NCBI GenBank assembly: GCA_003503535.1
Contig: DOCI01000173.1
Location: 24,858-31,989, forward strand
Length of the DNA stretch: 7,132 bases
Source of the DNA: Planctomycetaceae bacterium
Lineage (GTDB): Bacteria; Planctomycetota; Planctomycetia; Planctomycetales; Planctomycetaceae
Direction of reading: 5' to 3'
The number at the start of each line of letters is the position of its first letter. The stretch's first letter is position 1. This document shows, one piece after another, positions 5,874-7,132 of the stretch. Below the pieces are notes generated by a model. It did no database searches. It was not told where the DNA came from and saw only the letters and a list, made by a program, of their open reading frames with translations. Made by a program: the position numbers and the translations under genes.

Positions 5874-7132
5874 ATGCGCCGCGTAATCGCAATCCCCTTC
5901 CTTCTCATCTTTGTTATTTCTCTGACAGCATCTCATGCTGAACCTGTGGTTAAGCAGCCGTTTGTAGATGGTGGCCCACCTCGTTTTGTTTTGGATAAAC
6001 GAGGGCCTTCAGGAGTGACGCACGGTTTCGGGTTCTCTCCCGATAGCAGCCTCCTCTATACCGCCGGCGTGGATAAAAGTGTCGAGGTCTGGCAGCTTCA
6101 ACGCGATCCTGCTGCCAAGCCGAATGAATTGGGACAGTTACGATTACTGCAGATCAAATCGATTCCCTGGGAAATTTCGCGGGGCTATCGTGGACAGATT
6201 CTGGCGATGGATTCATCACAGGATCATCTGGCTATCGGAGGATACGCCGCTCGTACTACGGGCGATATTATTTTGATCGACCGAAAACTGGGGCAAGTCG
6301 AACAGGCTCTCCCCCCTTCCCGGCTGGACGACTCTTCCAATGGTCATCAGGAAACCATTCAGGATTTGAGCTTTTCTTCCGATGGACAATCACTCGTTAG
6401 TGTCAGTCAGGATGCAGAAGTCCGCATCTGGCGAGCTCCTCGCTGGGAATCTGTCGTCTTGAGAAAAGGATTTCCCGAATATTATAATCGCTCTCTTCCA
6501 GTGCAATTTCTGGACGATCAGCATGTCGCCGTGATGGGGGCACAACAGATTGTGATCTGGGATATTTCTCAGCCGGGACAAACTAAATATGAGATTTTAC
6601 GTGAAGTCAATAATGATGGAGTTTCGCGAGATATCACAGCTATTTCTAAACCTGCAGACGATCAAACCTGGTTTACCGCTGATCAAAGTGGATTGATTCA
6701 GCAGTGGAAAGGTTTCGTGAAGCCTCAACTCGTCCGATCTCTCCGCGATAAAGGCCCAACTCCAGCAGCATTGAGTTATACACAGGATGGACGCTGGCTG
6801 GCGGTTGCCAATTTGAACCAGCAACCGGCTCTGGAATTATGGGACCTGAGCCAGTCCCCTGCTCTGCTGGCCGGTACATTTACAGAGACTGACTTAGACG
6901 ATCTTCCAAATTGCCGCTTCAGTCCAGATGGGAATTATCTGGCAACTCAGCACGGAATTGCAGGAATTTTTCATCTGTTTGATTTGAAAGCAGCTCAAAA
7001 AGCAGGACTGGACAATCTGCTCTCTGATGAGAACTATCGAATCGACGTGGATCGTCAGAATCAGCTATTTACCGAGATCAATTTTGTCGCTCCTGCTCCA
7101 GATAATCAGCAGCGGCGTGATTATCAAATGGA
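5874..7132 (+). CDS. Exported WD40 beta-propeller protein (5' part, runs off the window)
   Basis: The frame is open from ATG 5874 to the right edge, giving 419 residues with no stop. The N-terminus is a Sec-type signal peptide: MRR, a hydrophobic core (~4-18), then a probable cut after SHA (20-22). WD40-like blades are visible at about 49-75, 107-136, 158-187, 209-231, 253-279, 297-326 and 345-371. They carry typical endings such as VEVWQL, VRIWRA, IVIWDIS, LELWDLS and FHLFDLK, and recurring F-S-x-D-G turns (FSPDSS, FSSDGQ, YTQDGR, FSPDGN). Seven blades make a full propeller, and the sequence continues past it, so more blades or another domain follow outside the window. WD40 propellers bind proteins or ligands; the partner is unknown. 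No strong Shine-Dalgarno is seen (gaaagtgaa at 5862-5870), and the start lies right behind the inverted repeat 5792-5866. The fold and export call are firm; the specific function is not assignable. Confidence 0.9.
   Translation, partial: MRRVIAIPFLLIFVISLTASHAEPVVKQPFVDGGPPRFVLDKRGPSGVTHGFGFSPDSSLLYTAGVDKSVEVWQLQRDPAAKPNELGQLRLLQIKSIPWEISRGYRGQILAMDSSQDHLAIGGYAARTTGDIILIDRKLGQVEQALPPSRLDDSSNGHQETIQDLSFSSDGQSLVSVSQDAEVRIWRAPRWESVVLRKGFPEYYNRSLPVQFLDDQHVAVMGAQQIVIWDISQPGQTKYEILREVNNDGVSRDITAISKPADDQTWFTADQSGLIQQWKGFVKPQLVRSLRDKGPTPAALSYTQDGRWLAVANLNQQPALELWDLSQSPALLAGTFTETDLDDLPNCRFSPDGNYLATQHGIAGIFHLFDLKAAQKAGLDNLLSDENYRIDVDRQNQLFTEINFVAPAPDNQQRRDYQM

Overview
The window looks like a chromosomal segment from a planctomycete (Planctomycetota, Planctomycetaceae-like, roughly 50% GC by eye). 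This is an inference. It rests on a zinc-ribbon/transmembrane/SHD1-type protein and an exported WD40 protein, both typical of that phylum, on weak Shine-Dalgarno signals for two of the three visible starts, and on long spacers between genes. No tRNA, rRNA, CRISPR array, insertion sequence or integrase is visible.

Layout. (1) 2-838, +: the 3' part of accA, the carboxyltransferase alpha subunit of acetyl-CoA carboxylase, cut by the left edge. A clear GC-rich hairpin terminator follows at 950-979. (2) 839-1248: a 410 bp spacer between convergent genes. (3) 1249-4014, -: a 921-residue Clp/Hsp100-type double AAA+ ATPase whose last ~325 residues align, almost without gaps at the key sites, to class-I peptide chain release factor 2 (RF2). 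A promoter-like element lies upstream at 4098-4127. (4) 4128-4417: a divergent spacer. (5) 4418-5746, +: a 442-residue protein with an N-terminal CxxC/CxxC zinc ribbon, one transmembrane helix, low-complexity linkers and SHD1-like modules. (6) 5747-5873: a short spacer filled largely by a 16-bp-stem inverted repeat ending 7 nt before the next start. (7) 5874-7132, +: a secreted WD40 beta-propeller protein cut by the right edge.

The standout is gene 3. The release-factor-like domain has lost both functional motifs: the GGQ catalytic loop reads TGR, and the SPF codon-reading tripeptide reads SSD. The ATPase also departs from the Clp norm. Its first ATPase module has lost the acidic Walker B pair (DE to PA), and its second has a shortened loop without the GYVG pore motif, while that module's ATPase residues are intact. 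This suggests a Clp-like remodelling machine carrying a catalytically dead RF2-like domain as a docking or scaffolding module, perhaps for ribosomes or translation complexes. The domain assignments are read from the sequence; the function is inference. The other genes look like independent neighbours: accA converges on the ATPase gene, the zinc-ribbon gene diverges from it, and the WD40 gene follows the zinc-ribbon gene on the same strand but has its own structured leader.
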